NCBI RefSeq assembly: GCF_000241055.1
Contig: NZ_CM001398.1
Location: 831,755-895,754 of the forward strand
From: Oenococcus kitaharae DSM 17330
Lineage (GTDB): Bacteria; Bacillota; Bacilli; Lactobacillales; Lactobacillaceae
Length of the DNA stretch: 64,000 nt
Direction: 5' to 3'
The notes beneath the pieces were generated by a model. The model was not told the origin of the DNA. It did no database searches and saw only the letters and a program-made list of their open reading frames with translations. The translations under genes and the position numbers were made by a program. Each line of letters starts with the position of its first letter. Position 1 is the stretch's first letter. Of the stretch, positions 51,773 through 59,834 are shown in pieces.

Positions 51773-52714
51773 ATGACTTTGGATAATACTGCGGAACTGT
51801 CTAATGAAGAAAGTGGTTTATCAGTTAAAAATCTGAACAAGAGTTTTAAGGCCAAAAAGCAGCAAAAAGCTATTCTTAAAGATCTTAATTTTATGATTCC
51901 GGAAGGGCAAATAACAGCCTTTTTGGGACCAAATGGCGCCGGAAAAACAACAACGATCAAAATTCTTTTGGGATTGATCAAACCAAGCTCCGGAGATATT
52001 CGATACAAGGGCAACGAGAAATATTTAAAATATACAGGAGCAGTTTTAGAGGGCAGTCGAAACATTTACTGGCGGCTTTCAGCAGTTGAGAATTTTGAGT
52101 ATTTTGGTGCTTTAAAGGGATTGAACAGAAAAAAATCCATAGATAACGGTCTCTATTTCTTAAAACTATTCGACCTTTATGATAAAAAAGATATTGATAC
52201 CAGGTCCCTTAGCCGTGGTCAACAACAAATAGTAGCTATTTGTTGTGCGCTGCTCAATTATCCGAAAATTCTCTTTTTAGACGAACCAACATTGGGGCTG
52301 GATCTAAAAGCATCTGAAAAAATTCAGCTGATCCTTAAAGAATTGTCTCAGAAAAATAAGATGGGTATTTTCTTGACGACCCATGAAATTAAAATTGCAC
52401 AAAATATATCTGATCACGTTATTTTTCTGGATAAGGGCAGCATCATTTATAAAAACAAGACCTCGCAAATCAAGGATAAGGCTGAGCGGACTGAATATTT
52501 GCTTGATTTTAAAAGACCACTCTCAAACACAGAACTAAAAACTATTCGATCCTTTGGTCAGCTGGCTGTTGATGAAAATAAGAAATACCTAATCAGCTTA
52601 GATCATCAAGTCAGCTTTCAAACCTTCTTGATGGCAGTCAGCCGGCTTCCCGTTTGCGCTATGCAGCAGAAGAGTTTAGATTTAGAAAGTTTATTTAAAA
52701 GATATATCAAGTGA
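51773..52714 (+). CDS. TOMM export ABC transporter, ATP-binding subunit (SagG-like)
   Basis: 313 residues with intact motifs: Walker A LGPNGAGKTTTIKILLG (about 52), signature LSRGQQQIVAICCALL, Walker B ILFLDEPTLGLD and H-loop LTTHE. The C-terminal about 90 residues are the extension typical of DrrA/SagG-type exporters. It probably powers export of the mature azole peptide and may provide self-protection. Start ATG 51773 has AGAGGGTG upstream; an in-frame GTG at 51767 is less likely. Composition is close to the host, unlike the genes downstream of the precursor. Confidence 0.9.
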   Translation: MTLDNTAELSNEESGLSVKNLNKSFKAKKQQKAILKDLNFMIPEGQITAFLGPNGAGKTTTIKILLGLIKPSSGDIRYKGNEKYLKYTGAVLEGSRNIYWRLSAVENFEYFGALKGLNRKKSIDNGLYFLKLFDLYDKKDIDTRSLSRGQQQIVAICCALLNYPKILFLDEPTLGLDLKASEKIQLILKELSQKNKMGIFLTTHEIKIAQNISDHVIFLDKGSIIYKNKTSQIKDKAERTEYLLDFKRPLSNTELKTIRSFGQLAVDENKKYLISLDHQVSFQTFLMAVSRLPVCAMQQKSLDLESLFKRYIK

Positions 52715-52732
52715 TTTTTCTAGGAGAAGAAA

Positions 52733-53503
52733 ATGTTGGGACTTATCAGCGGAGAATTCAGACTAAGTAAAACGATTTATTTTAAATACCCTCTTAACAG
52801 CATCAGCATGCTCGTTTCGTATGTGGCAATTTTTTATGGCATGATCGGCGGTAGCTACCTGGCATCTGGAAGTCCTATCTTAGGGTCTAATTTAAACGCA
52901 CTGGTGGTGGGCTATTCTTTATGGATCCTCATTCAAAGGACCATTGATGAAATGGGTCTTTCAATTTCCCAAGAGGCCAATAATGGTACCTTAGAACAAA
53001 TATATATCTCGAATTCTATCAGCAAAGTGCTTTTTGCCAGGGGGGTCGTTAATATGATCTTTTCAAGCATTTTTATCTTGGTCACGGTAGCTGTAATTTT
53101 ATTTTTTACAGGTCACCAGATCGTTTTGGATCCAAGGGAGATCATCCCGATAGCTTGTGCCTTGTTTGCCTCGCTGGGCTTGGGTTATGCCGTTGCGGGA
53201 ATAACCATTTATGCCAAAAGGATCGATAATCTATTGCAAATAATTCAGTACTTGTTTTTAGCCCTGCTTTTGATTCCCTATGATAATGCCGGTATCTATC
53301 TTCGAATTGTATCGTATTTTGTGCCTTTGGCGCCGATGGTGTCGGTCTTAAAACAATTGACTAACGGTCCGGCGATGGTTTCCTACAATGATCTGCTGGT
53401 ACTTCCTTTGATAAATGCATTGTTTTGGTTTGTGCTGGGATATTTAGCCTTTAACTTTTGTAATATTCAAGTTCAAAAAAGGGGTACGATCGGACATTAC
53501 TAA
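52733..53503 (+). CDS. TOMM export ABC-2 permease (SagH-like)
   Basis: 256-residue ABC-2 type permease with six hydrophobic helices, ending in KRGTIGHY. EMGLSISQEANNGTLEQIYISN is the conserved cytoplasmic loop contacting the ATPase. It starts 18 nt after the ATPase gene with an AGGAGAAG site, so the two form one transporter. Streptolysin S clusters have two permeases (SagH, SagI); only one is present here, so it would act as a homodimer. Host-like base composition. Confidence 0.88.
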   Translation: MLGLISGEFRLSKTIYFKYPLNSISMLVSYVAIFYGMIGGSYLASGSPILGSNLNALVVGYSLWILIQRTIDEMGLSISQEANNGTLEQIYISNSISKVLFARGVVNMIFSSIFILVTVAVILFFTGHQIVLDPREIIPIACALFASLGLGYAVAGITIYAKRIDNLLQIIQYLFLALLLIPYDNAGIYLRIVSYFVPLAPMVSVLKQLTNGPAMVSYNDLLVLPLINALFWFVLGYLAFNFCNIQVQKRGTIGHY

Positions 53504-53518
53504 TATCCTAATTAAACG

Positions 53519-53546
53519 TTGTTTTTTACATAAAAACTACTATGAT
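53519..53546 (+). promoter_or_regulatory. Probable promoter of the precursor gene
   Basis: TTGTTT (53519-53524), 16 bp, TATGAT (53541-53546), in the gap between permease and precursor. Confidence 0.5.
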
Positions 53547-53577
53547 AGACAATAAGATATTACAAAGGGAGGGTACT

Positions 53578-53700
53578 ATGAACATTAAAAAAGCAGAAAG
53601 AAGTTTTGTTTCGAATAACGTAAAGCTAAATGAACTTCCAGTAGCTGGATGCTGTTGTTGCAGTTGTTGTTTTAAAGTAACAATAAATAAGGGTGACTAA
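53578..53700 (+). CDS. Streptolysin S-like TOMM precursor peptide
   Basis: A 40-residue ORF with a strong AAAGGGAGGG site 5 nt before the ATG. The leader MNIKKAERSFVSNNVKLNEL contains FVSN, resembling the FTSN leader motif of SagA that binds the synthetase, and ends PVAG. The core is CCCCSCCFKVTINKGD: six Cys and one Ser packed as CCCCSCC are sites for thiazole/oxazole formation. SagA has the same design (VAPGG then CCCCCTTCC) but a longer tail. It lies directly upstream of the B-C-D-E genes. Cleavage after PVAG is inferred. Confidence 0.9.
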   Translation: MNIKKAERSFVSNNVKLNELPVAGCCCCSCCFKVTINKGD

Positions 53701-53791
53701 TAACTAATATAATCAGGCTTATTTTTTATTGAGCTCTAGATTCCATTAGTCCGGTCAGCAATGTGGTATTAAACAAAAAGGAAAGTTTAAT

Positions 53792-54694
53792 TTGGTAGAT
53801 AAAAAAGTTATACCCATTAAAATTAGGGGAGCTCATAGCTTTTTATCCGAGGATAATGTAATATCGGCGGATAAGCTTAAGCTCTTAAGTGAACCGGATA
53901 TTAATAAATATAAATCTAGATTTTTTGAGATAAATAAATTACAGGATTTTATGTTGAATCTTCCTGATAGTTTTGATAATTTAGAATTTTTATCAAACGT
54001 AGAAAGGCTATCAACACAATCTTCAGCAGATGTTATGGAAACTTTATATCTTGAAGAATCTACAGACGAACAGGTGATTTCTTTACCAGACATAAAAACT
54101 GTTGGAATTAAAGAAAATATTTTTGATATTTTAAACAGAAGGGAAAGCAAAAGAAATTTTAGTTCTGCCGTAGTACCCTTAATTAAATTGTCGGCTTTTC
54201 TAAAATTTTCGATGGGTATAAACTCAGAAACAATAAACAATAAAAGCGAAAAATATTTCTTGCATAGGACATATGCTTCTGCCGGCGCTCTTTATCCCGT
54301 ATCTTTATATTTGTTTTTGAAAAAAGTGCAGTCGGTTCCTACGGGTTTCTATAAATATCAGCCGTTTCACAACAGCCTACTTCCTGTAAATCTAGAAAAT
54401 AATGAACAGTCAAATTTAATGAGCCTAATGAATTTTTCAATTCAAAAAATACCAGTATTTGGCTTTCTCGTTTGGGATATTAGAAAAAATTTTTTCAAGT
54501 ATGGAGAAAGAAGTTTGCTTTTTTCTTTAATAGAAACCGGTGAGATAAATCAAAATATGGATTTGATTTCTAGTGCTTTAGACTTAGGTTTTTGCCAAAT
54601 AGGAGGATATAAAAAACATTTAGTTTCTTCTAATATTAAATTAGACGAAATGAGCGAACATTTAGTTGCTTCGTTTGTTTTAGGCTGTATCTAA
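53792..54694 (+). CDS. TOMM dehydrogenase (SagB/McbC-like, FMN)
   Basis: 300-residue nitroreductase-fold flavoenzyme that oxidises azolines to azoles. Family landmarks: NRRESKRNF (Arg-Arg-x-S-x-R pattern, about 113), YASAGALYPVSLYLF (about 156), the KYGER segment with the Lys-Tyr pair known to be catalytic in B proteins, LIETGEINQNMDLISSALDLGFCQIGGY (about 248) and a terminal VLGCI. TTG start with AAGGAAAG 9 nt upstream. Very AT-rich coding DNA. First gene after the precursor. Confidence 0.92.
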   Translation: MVDKKVIPIKIRGAHSFLSEDNVISADKLKLLSEPDINKYKSRFFEINKLQDFMLNLPDSFDNLEFLSNVERLSTQSSADVMETLYLEESTDEQVISLPDIKTVGIKENIFDILNRRESKRNFSSAVVPLIKLSAFLKFSMGINSETINNKSEKYFLHRTYASAGALYPVSLYLFLKKVQSVPTGFYKYQPFHNSLLPVNLENNEQSNLMSLMNFSIQKIPVFGFLVWDIRKNFFKYGERSLLFSLIETGEINQNMDLISSALDLGFCQIGGYKKHLVSSNIKLDEMSEHLVASFVLGCI

Positions 54695-54713
54695 ATTGTC
54701 GGAGAGTGATAAC

Positions 54714-55712
54714 ATGCCATTTGTTAAATTAAATTTAAGAAGTTTAAAATTTAAAATTTCGGATGATAAGGTCAATATTAGGTTTGGTGTTTGGGATTAT
54801 GTTGAATTAAGTTTTGAAAAAAAAATTTTCGAGGAAAATGACGCTGATTTTAAATATTTTTTAAATTTTTTTTGTCTTTTATTAAAAGGAGATACAGTAG
54901 ATGAAAAATATTTTTTAAAAAACAAATTTTATGAGTCTATTCTTGATGAATTAATAAATTATAAAATTATTTCAAAAGAATCGTCTAAAGATAGTTTAAA
55001 ACAGGAAGAAAATAAGCTATTAATAACTGATTACAATGAATCGCCTCAATATGTTCAGTACTTTTTTAGTAAGTACAAAAAAGTATTAGATATTAAAACC
55101 TTTTTCAATGAAATAAAAAAATTTAATTATGATTATTCATCAGAAAAACTTGTTAAATCATTATTAGCGAAAATCAATTTAAAAAAATTTAATTATGTAA
55201 CTGTGATTATGCTTAATCCTAATATAAATATGTTGAAAGTTTTGAATAGAATGTTTCTACATGATGGAATTAATTGGGAATTGGGTTTTCTAGATAATCA
55301 ATTTATACATTTTATGGCTTTTTCTCCATTTAAGACTGCATGTTTTGAATGCTTAGAGCAACAAAACAGTCTTAGGATTGCTGATTACGAAAATTATTTA
55401 GATTTTATGTCGGAAGAAAAAAAATTCCAATCTAATCTAAATTCGTCATTAGATATCTTTCCATATATTGCTAATACTTTTTTAATGATTGATTCTTCCA
55501 ACCACCCTAGAATTATCAATCCTTTGGAAGGCAGAATAATGACTATATATATACCAAATTTGGAAATTAATGTCGAAGACTTGCACCGCTCTCCAATTTG
55601 TCCTGCTGATGGTTATCAATCTATTAAAGTTTCTGAAGAATATAATAATAGTGCTATTGAGTCTGTTAAGGAACTATTCTCGATTGAAAAAAATAAGGAC
55701 TACAAAAAATGA
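54714..55712 (+). CDS. TOMM cyclodehydratase partner (SagC-like, E1-like/ocin-ThiF)
   Basis: 332 residues. By family knowledge the C protein recognises the precursor leader and presents it to the YcaO enzyme. The sequence is divergent; supporting features are position between B and D, length, the FKTACFECLEQQNSLRI segment (CxxC-L of C proteins, about 205) and a C-terminal HRSPICPADGY. ATG 54714 is chosen because GGAGAGTG is just upstream; TTG 54696 is alternative. The gene overlaps D by 4 nt. Very AT-rich. Confidence 0.82.
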   Translation: MPFVKLNLRSLKFKISDDKVNIRFGVWDYVELSFEKKIFEENDADFKYFLNFFCLLLKGDTVDEKYFLKNKFYESILDELINYKIISKESSKDSLKQEENKLLITDYNESPQYVQYFFSKYKKVLDIKTFFNEIKKFNYDYSSEKLVKSLLAKINLKKFNYVTVIMLNPNINMLKVLNRMFLHDGINWELGFLDNQFIHFMAFSPFKTACFECLEQQNSLRIADYENYLDFMSEEKKFQSNLNSSLDIFPYIANTFLMIDSSNHPRIINPLEGRIMTIYIPNLEINVEDLHRSPICPADGYQSIKVSEEYNNSAIESVKELFSIEKNKDYKK

Positions 55713-57088
55713 GTTATTTAAATAACTCTTTTAATAGGCAAGTTATGAATTTGCAAAAAATGGTTGGTGCTTATACAGGCATATTAAGTAACCCTATCGT
55801 TTATAAAACAGGAACTTCTAGTGGATCGTTATTAAATATCATTAATGGTAATTTACCTCAATATACTAAGATAACGGTTAATCCAACGAGCCATATTAAT
55901 TACCATTTATCGGGATACGGATTTAATTTTAAAGAAAGTCTTGCTAAATTTGAGGGAGAGGCGCTTGAAAGATATGCGACCGTAATAGCACACGAATATA
56001 AAAAAGACGATATATTAATAAGCAGTTATTCTAAATTAATTAAGCAAAAGAAACATGTCGTAGACTTATCCTTGATTAATTTATTTGATAATAAGCAGTT
56101 ACAAACATTACATGAATATGCTGGATTTAGAGATACCCCCCTTAAAAGGGATGACATAATATCTTGGACCAGAACAAACTCTATTTTTGATCCTAATTGT
56201 AAAATATTTATACCAACATCTATGTTTTTTATTGGTTTCCAAGAAAAGAACAATTTTTTTACTGCATTTTCAACAGGAACTGCATCACATGAGTCTTTTA
56301 ATGTTGCTTTTTTAAATGCCATCATCGAATATATACAAATTGACGCATTCATAACATCTTGGTATTCTAATGATTCTTTACAAATGATTGATTATGATTC
56401 CTTTCCAGAACAAACTAAAATAAAAATAAATTATCTTCTTGGAGAAAATAGGAATAAGTACAATATTTATTTTATAGATTTTTCAAGGTATTCTGTTGAC
56501 CTTATTCCAGTAATAGGCACTTTTTTAGTTGCAAAAGATAATTTAACTGTACCTGCTATTTCATTCGGCCTACAGGGCGGTATGGAAATAAACAGAGTAA
56601 TAATTAGAAGTTTATCGGAATCTATTGCTAATCTCGAAATGAGTGCGTTTAATTACTTAACGGATAAAACTTATATTGATCAGAGAGAAGATAGTATGAT
56701 TCTTGATGTAGATAATAATGTTAAGTTTTTTGCAAGTCCTTATAATATGGAAAAGAATTTAAATTATTTAAATTCTAGATTCTCAAAAAAAAGAATTAGA
56801 TACGAGACCCTTAAAGCAGAAAATAAGTTAAATTCAACTTTATTGGATGGTAAGAGTAGCATCGAGGGCTCATTAAGGTGGTTAATACATTCTTTGTATA
56901 AAAACTCCAAGTATGCTTGTTTTATGGATATAACACCTCCCTTTATTACACCTAAAGATATGAGAGTTGTAAAAGTATTTATACCTGAATTACAGGCTAT
57001 GTGTTTGCCATCAGAACCATTCAAAAAACATCCTAGATTCAAAGGAGACAAAAATGGTTCTAATTTCTATATCCATCCTTTGCCTTGA
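55709..57088 (+). CDS. TOMM YcaO cyclodehydratase (SagD-like)
   Basis: 459-residue YcaO ATPase that converts Cys/Ser/Thr of the core to azolines. ATP-site segments are GYGFNFKESLAKFEGEALERYA (about 72-93) and FSTGTASHESFNVAFLNAIIEYIQIDAF (about 190-217), containing the acidic Mg-binding residues, and the protein ends in FYIHPLP, close to the PxPxP C-terminus that reaches the active site in this family. RLIR-type segment NRVIIRSLSESIANLEM is also present. AAGGAC ribosome site; 4-nt overlap with C and 35-nt overlap with E. Confidence 0.92.
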   Translation: MSYLNNSFNRQVMNLQKMVGAYTGILSNPIVYKTGTSSGSLLNIINGNLPQYTKITVNPTSHINYHLSGYGFNFKESLAKFEGEALERYATVIAHEYKKDDILISSYSKLIKQKKHVVDLSLINLFDNKQLQTLHEYAGFRDTPLKRDDIISWTRTNSIFDPNCKIFIPTSMFFIGFQEKNNFFTAFSTGTASHESFNVAFLNAIIEYIQIDAFITSWYSNDSLQMIDYDSFPEQTKIKINYLLGENRNKYNIYFIDFSRYSVDLIPVIGTFLVAKDNLTVPAISFGLQGGMEINRVIIRSLSESIANLEMSAFNYLTDKTYIDQREDSMILDVDNNVKFFASPYNMEKNLNYLNSRFSKKRIRYETLKAENKLNSTLLDGKSSIEGSLRWLIHSLYKNSKYACFMDITPPFITPKDMRVVKVFIPELQAMCLPSEPFKKHPRFKGDKNGSNFYIHPLP

Positions 57089-57716
57089 TTTTTTAATAGC
57101 TCCTATTTTGTCTGAAATAAGTGGTTTTTTATGTATTACATTAATAAAGTTTTTTCGTTTTAAATGGAAATACAATATATTTTATTTGGTGTATAGCATT
57201 CTTCTAATAATTACTATAATATCCACTTGGTTTTTTTCTTTTAATCTAGGATTATCTACCCAGCCACCGATGTCTGCAGAAAGAGCATTATCTCTAACCA
57301 AAATTAGTTTAGTAATGACTATATCATTGGTCTTTCCATTATTATTAATTAGTTTAACAAAGCTAATTAGTGACAAAAAATTCAAAGAGCCAATTTTAGT
57401 TGGGTCTGATGCTAAATATCCTCTTCTTTTTATAGCATTTTTGGAAGAAATTCTTTTCAGATGGGCTTTGTTAATTCCTTTGTATAGCTTAACAAATAAT
57501 ATTTTTCTGTCTTTATCCGCCACTGGAGTTCTTTTTTTATTTAATCATGGATTTATAATACTTAACTCAAAAAATAAATTATTAACATTAATGCCGATAT
57601 TAATTCTAACTGTTTTTCTTTCATTGATTTATATATACAGTGGATTAATTTATTGTATCGTTACTCATGTAACATATGATATGTTGCTAATTATAATAAA
57701 AAATCATTTTCAATAA
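57054..57716 (+). CDS. CPBP-family membrane protease/immunity protein (SagE-like)
   Basis: 220 residues with about six or seven helices and the three CPBP (type II CAAX protease/bacteriocin-processing) motifs: LEEILFRW (EExxxR, about 124), FLFNHGF (FxxxH, about 162) and HVTYD (HxxxD, about 203). In streptolysin S clusters SagE removes the leader and/or gives immunity. A strong AAAGGAGAC ribosome site lies inside the D gene, 35 nt before its stop, so translation is coupled. Last cluster gene; no SagF homologue follows. Confidence 0.88.
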   Translation: MVLISISILCLDFLIAPILSEISGFLCITLIKFFRFKWKYNIFYLVYSILLIITIISTWFFSFNLGLSTQPPMSAERALSLTKISLVMTISLVFPLLLISLTKLISDKKFKEPILVGSDAKYPLLFIAFLEEILFRWALLIPLYSLTNNIFLSLSATGVLFLFNHGFIILNSKNKLLTLMPILILTVFLSLIYIYSGLIYCIVTHVTYDMLLIIIKNHFQ

Positions 57717-57952
57717 TCTAATACTTTTTAAATTTGGAATTGTTTATGCTACAACAAAAACGATAAATCAATCCTGTCCTAGCATTTGGTACATAAATAT
57801 TGATATGTTGTGATAAATTGTTTTTAATCATTTTCTTAGTACAATTCCGCCATCTTATCAATAACAAATTTATTATAGTGAAATATTTCTACCTATTATG
57901 TATCGTCTATAAGGCAGATTAGGCTTCTCAATATTTAGCTATAATCAGTTAA
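57717..57952. other. AT-rich stretch between the TOMM cluster and resolvase
   Basis: No ORF or convincing terminator is seen. The right direct repeat starts at 57895. AT-rich like the preceding genes. Confidence 0.5.
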
Positions 57953-57973
57953 TCAGTTATTTTGTTTTAACAG
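57895..57973 (+). repeat. Right imperfect direct repeat flanking the TOMM cluster
   Basis: Partner of 51647-51715. It includes ATAAGGCAGATTAGGCTTC (from 57909) and tandem TAATCAGTTAATCAGTTA, and runs into the 3' end of the resolvase gene. Confidence 0.65.
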
Positions 57974-58462
57974 TAAGTAGCGTCTTTTCTGGCTACTGAC
58001 AGAAATCCCGGTCTTGGCTTCGATCATCTTATAGGTCATACCCTTTTGGTGTAGTTGGTAGGCAAAGCTGATCTGTTCATCACTATAAGTCTTAGGTCGG
58101 CCTTCTTTAAAGTGCTGATCATGTAATTTGGCATAGGCCTTGCCTTCTTGGGTCCGGGTCACGATCATATCGCGTTCAAACTGGGCAAAGGCAGAAAAGA
58201 TGGTAAAGATCAATTGACCCGTTGGAGTATTGTCGATGATACCCATGTTGAGGATGTTTACTTTCACATCACGGTTAAACGATTCTTGGATGATCTCTAG
58301 GGCTTCTTTGGTATTACGAGCAAAGCGATCCAGTTTGGTAATGATCAAAGTATCATCTGCTTTTAAGACTTTTAGTAGTTTATTGAACTCTGGTCGTTTA
58401 GTCGTTGTCTCGGTAAACTTCTCCTGGTAGATTTTTTCTGCCCTGGCATATCCGTATTGCAT
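57953..58462 (-). pseudogene. Serine resolvase lacking its catalytic serine
   Basis: 169 residues of a plasmid-type resolvase/invertase: [58 protein letters not shown] and a C-terminal helix-turn-helix. The N-terminus reads [16 protein letters not shown], whereas relatives have YARVSTxxQ plus about 20 more residues before the EKIYQEKF segment. The in-frame deletion removes the catalytic Ser, so the protein should be unable to cut DNA, although it may still bind it. Ribosome site GGAGAT precedes the ATG. Confidence 0.85.
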
Positions 58463-58511
58463 GTTTATCTCCTATTAGTTAAAAGCTGTCTCGATCAACA
58501 GCTCTTTTATG

Positions 58512-58692
58512 TTATCTTCTTATTTTGTTGTTGGTGGGAAGATCAGCCGACTTTTTAGCTACTTCAATGGTCAGTGTGCCATAACCATGTTGTTTAGAAA
58601 AGAGTAAAGAATCTTCAAAGGAGGTTCTGAAGGAATCTAATCGACTCTTTGTTTGTCGATTAATAGATTGGCTAATAAGAAAGTTCTGTCAT
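58512..58692 (-). pseudogene. Degenerate plasmid-type small ORF
   Basis: Within the 422-bp gap 58463-58884, the minus strand has a coding-like run RLDSFRTSFEDSLLFSKQHG followed by YGTLTIEVAKKSADLPTNN and a stop (58512). Its apparent N-terminal continuation, YDRTFLLANLLIDKQRVD, is in another frame, as if a frameshift near 58640 split one gene. I do not recognise the family. The rest of the gap (58700-58884) shows only short hairpins around AGGCCTGT. Confidence 0.4.
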
Positions 58693-58884
58693 ACTTACTC
58701 CCTTTAAAGTTTGTTTGCTTCTATGTTATATAGAGCTATGAGATACAAATGACCGGCCTTGACAGGTCTACTTATAAACCTAAGTTACAGGCTGCTAGAG
58801 CCCCCCTATCATAGGCCTGTTAAAAAGAGCCCACAACTTTTGATTTTTGAAATAGATATCGAATAGAAAGCAGTTTAAATAAAA

Positions 58885-59646
58885 ATGAAAAATAAAGATT
58901 TACTCCAACAGTGGCTAAACGAAGAGAAACTGGCTAAACACTTCACGGGATGGGATTTTAGCCACTTGGCTCATAGATGGTATAACGAGCAGCTTCCTTG
59001 GAATTATCCTGAGATTGTCAAACAGCATCTGAAAAATACAGATCAGCTGCTAGATACCGGGACTGGTGATGCCGAACTACTGTTAAGTTTTGGCCATCCA
59101 TATGATCACACTGTCGTTACGGAAACCTGGCAGCCAAACATTGATTTGTTAAAAAAGAAGCTGGCACCGCTGGGTATTCAGTTATATGCTTCTGAGCAAG
59201 AAAACGATATGCCAGATATGCCAAATAGTTTTGATATTATTACCAATAGCCATGATGGCCTCAATTTCACAGGTATTGTGCGTTGTCTAAAACCCAACGG
59301 TTTGTTTATTACGGAACAGGTTGGTGCCACCAACAACTATAGCCTCTCTAGCTTTTTGTCTGATAACTATGTTCCTGCTTATCCTCAAAATACCTTGGTT
59401 AAGGTCGCTTCTAACTTTGTCGAACGTGGTTTTCAAATTCTTCAAAGCGATGTTGCTTATCCAAAAATCAGGTTCTACGATGTTGGTGCCCTAGTTTACT
59501 ACGCTACGATTATCAGTTGGGAATTTCCCGCTTTCTCAGTTTTAAAGTGTCAAACAAAGCTCCAACAGTTACAAAATATCATTGATCAAATTGGTTTTAT
59601 TGAAAGCAATGAAGATCGTTTTCTTTTAGTGGCAAAAAAACAATAA
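58885..59646 (+). CDS. Class I SAM-dependent methyltransferase
   Basis: 253 residues. Motif I is LLDTGTGDAELLLSF (about 52), with FDIITNSHDGLNFTGIVRCLKPNGLFITEQVG as motifs IV-V. The N-terminal FTGWDFSHLAHRWYNEQLPWNY recalls small-molecule or rRNA methyltransferases common on Gram-positive plasmids and near resistance genes, but the substrate is unknown. Base composition is like the host. It lies between the resolvase remnant and the mobilisation genes; a terminator follows. Confidence 0.78.
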   Translation: MKNKDLLQQWLNEEKLAKHFTGWDFSHLAHRWYNEQLPWNYPEIVKQHLKNTDQLLDTGTGDAELLLSFGHPYDHTVVTETWQPNIDLLKKKLAPLGIQLYASEQENDMPDMPNSFDIITNSHDGLNFTGIVRCLKPNGLFITEQVGATNNYSLSSFLSDNYVPAYPQNTLVKVASNFVERGFQILQSDVAYPKIRFYDVGALVYYATIISWEFPAFSVLKCQTKLQQLQNIIDQIGFIESNEDRFLLVAKKQ

Positions 59647-59651
59647 ACAAA

Positions 59652-59677
59652 TGGCAGTCCTTGGGCTGCTTTTTTAT
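59652..59677 (+). terminator. Terminator of the methyltransferase gene
   Basis: GGCAGTCC / GGGCTGC stem with TT loop and T6 run. Confidence 0.75.
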
Positions 59678-59713
59678 TTGGCTGAATCATCTAAAGAGCT
59701 CAAAACCAATCAA

Positions 59714-59747
59714 ATCGAGGTCAAAGTGAGATCACATCGAGGTCAAA
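59714..59747 (+). repeat. Two 12-bp direct repeats, operator-like
   Basis: ATCGAGGTCAAA at 59714-59725 and 59736-59747, spaced 22 bp (two helical turns), ahead of TATATT. Probably a repressor or accessory-protein site for the mobilisation genes. A hairpin AAAGAGCA/TGCTCTTT with T run (about 59783-59815) follows as possible attenuator. Confidence 0.55.
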
Positions 59748-59834
59748 TATTTTATATATTAGTAGTATCGCAAGATTAAATAAAAGAGCACCCAATTACA
59801 TGGCTGCTCTTTTTGTTTATGGAGAAGAGATTGA

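Noticed and set aside
51703..52065. Minus-strand ORF of 120 codons opposite the ABC ATPase
   Set aside because: Antisense shadow of a gene with intact Walker motifs; no ribosome site or family features.
53833..54240. Minus-strand ORF opposite the dehydrogenase gene
   Set aside because: Shadow created by AT-rich, Ser-rich reverse reading; the plus strand carries the SagB-type motifs.
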